NCBI GenBank assembly: GCA_000181795.3
Contig: CM012954.1
Coordinates: forward strand, 11,282,730-11,346,729
From: Trichinella spiralis
Taxonomy: Eukaryota > Nematoda > Enoplea > Trichinellida > Trichinellidae
Length of the DNA: 64,000 nt
Direction of reading: 5' to 3'
Shown here: in pieces, positions 63,201-64,000 of the stretch
Numbering within the stretch: position 1 is the first letter of the stretch
Layout: each line of letters starts with the position of its first letter
The notes under the pieces: model-generated
Told to the model about the DNA's origin: nothing
What the model saw: only the letters and a program-made list of their open reading frames with translations
Databases searched by the model: none
Position numbers and translations under genes: made by a program

Positions 63201-64000
63201 ATTAAATCTAATTAGCTTTCATAGCAATTTTTATAAAACAGCGAAAACCAATCAGCTTGCATCTGTTTTCAGAACAGTAGATAGGGCGAGTAGATAAGGA
63301 GAAAATAATTATAGGAAAAGAGAATCGGTTTCAAAATTGTAAGTCTGCTAAACCCAAAATACAAAGTAGAAAACAAAAAAAATCCGTAAATACTGCACTG
63401 AGCTAATGACCTACATATGATATTTCATTCATTGCCTCCAATTACAATGCAAATCGTAACAGACAAGGTAAAATTAATAAGCTTTAAGAGAAAATAATTC
63501 GTATCAAAAGGAAAACAGCTAATAATATCTGTCAAATATCCATAATCAGCTCTAATCTTTTATGCTTTTCCGCTGACATGTCCCAGTTGTCCAGACAACT
63601 ACAAATACTTTCAAAGAAAACAAAAAAACAGCTGTATTTGTATTGACCGTTTTCATTGTTTGCATGCTTTCATTGCAGTGCTTTGAAAAATCACCGTCAA
63701 ATTCTGTGAGTATGCACTTTTTGATATCTGCATTCCATATTTAATTATGAAAGATAAAATATTTTCGATAATGCAAATAACATTAATAATTATTTTTACA
63801 TTCCTCTAAATTAATTGTCTATAATAATTTCAACTGTTAAATGTATTTTATATTTTAATTAAAAAGAATACTTTAATTTTAGAAATGCTTATTAAATTGA
63901 TTTTTCCAAATGATGCTTTGAAGATTTTTTCTTTGTTGCCCTCATCTCATACGGATGAAAGTAATTTTCTTTTAACAAAGAACTGCATGCCGAATGCAGT
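59040..64000. other. Non-coding region downstream of OTX
   Basis: No convincing gene. Holds a long CT-rich microsatellite (60199-60320), an exact TGACGTCA (about 59432), and GC-richer patches at 60480-60750, 62030-62320 and 62490-63010 whose open frames show no recognisable protein. These may be regulatory DNA, relics, or unrecognised RNA genes. Confidence 0.45.
60199..60320. repeat. (CT)n-rich microsatellite
   Basis: Long run of CT/CTTT units interrupted by short unique bases. The Leu/Ser-rich or Arg/Glu-rich frames across it are artefacts of the repeat. Confidence 0.9.

Noticed and set aside
1-64000. CRISPR arrays, prokaryotic operons, phage or insertion sequences
   Set aside because: The window is plainly eukaryotic; no regularly spaced repeats, and no transposase, reverse transcriptase or integrase frame was seen.

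Overview
The window reads as nuclear DNA of a small-genome, AT-rich invertebrate animal. Genes are split by mostly short GT...AG introns with TTTCAG-type acceptors, intergenic DNA is very AT-rich, and the proteins are animal orthologues (OTX-type homeodomain, MED22, HAP40, CDK9, SNRNP40, NOSIP, mitochondrial EF-G1). Ten of the genes have a splice-acceptor-like sequence a few bases to about 40 bases before the start codon with no matching upstream exon. Together with tight same-strand gene clusters, this is what spliced-leader trans-splicing looks like. A nematode, perhaps of the Trichinella/Trichuris side, fits best, but the species assignment is inference.

Layout. 1-5.4 kb: AT-rich non-coding DNA plus one orphan minus-strand exon with a possible ubiquitin-like fold. 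5.4-12.0 kb: five minus-strand genes head to tail (NOSIP, SNRNP40, LIPT1, MED22, HAP40/F8A), with 91-134 bp between three of the four pairs, so an operon-like cluster. 12.4-19.6 kb: GFM1 (mitochondrial EF-G1) on the plus strand in 14 exons (735 codons, checks in frame), divergent from NOSIP. Two GFM1 introns each hold an intronless minus-strand gene: a divergent forkhead factor and a CERT-like START-domain protein. 20.7-21.9 kb: RPS2 (uS5) with an unusual Gly/Phe-rich N-terminal extension. 22-27.5 kb: non-coding, with a ~143-bp direct repeat. 27.5-29.3 kb: glycerate kinase (minus).

32.3-43.1 kb: a large inverted duplication with ~5-kb arms, a ~740-bp unique centre and a 10-N assembly gap. Each arm carries an intact 371-codon CDK9 gene, the two pointing toward each other. 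The minus-strand copy keeps the residues shared with human CDK9, while the plus-strand copy has drifted, although much of the non-coding arm sequence is nearly identical. 45.1-48.1 kb: DCUN1D and RABGGTB, convergent. 51.4-53.5 kb: a secreted CAP/SCP-domain protein with a C-terminal repeat region resembling DUF5648. 57.5-59.0 kb: an OTX-class homeobox gene. The rest, to 64 kb, is non-coding with microsatellites and some GC-richer patches.

Functionally the window mixes housekeeping genes (translation, splicing, transcription elongation and Mediator, lipoylation, prenylation, neddylation) with developmental regulators (OTX, forkhead) and one probable secreted effector-type protein. Exon boundaries were worked out by hand from reading frame and splice consensus; positions may be off by a base in places.
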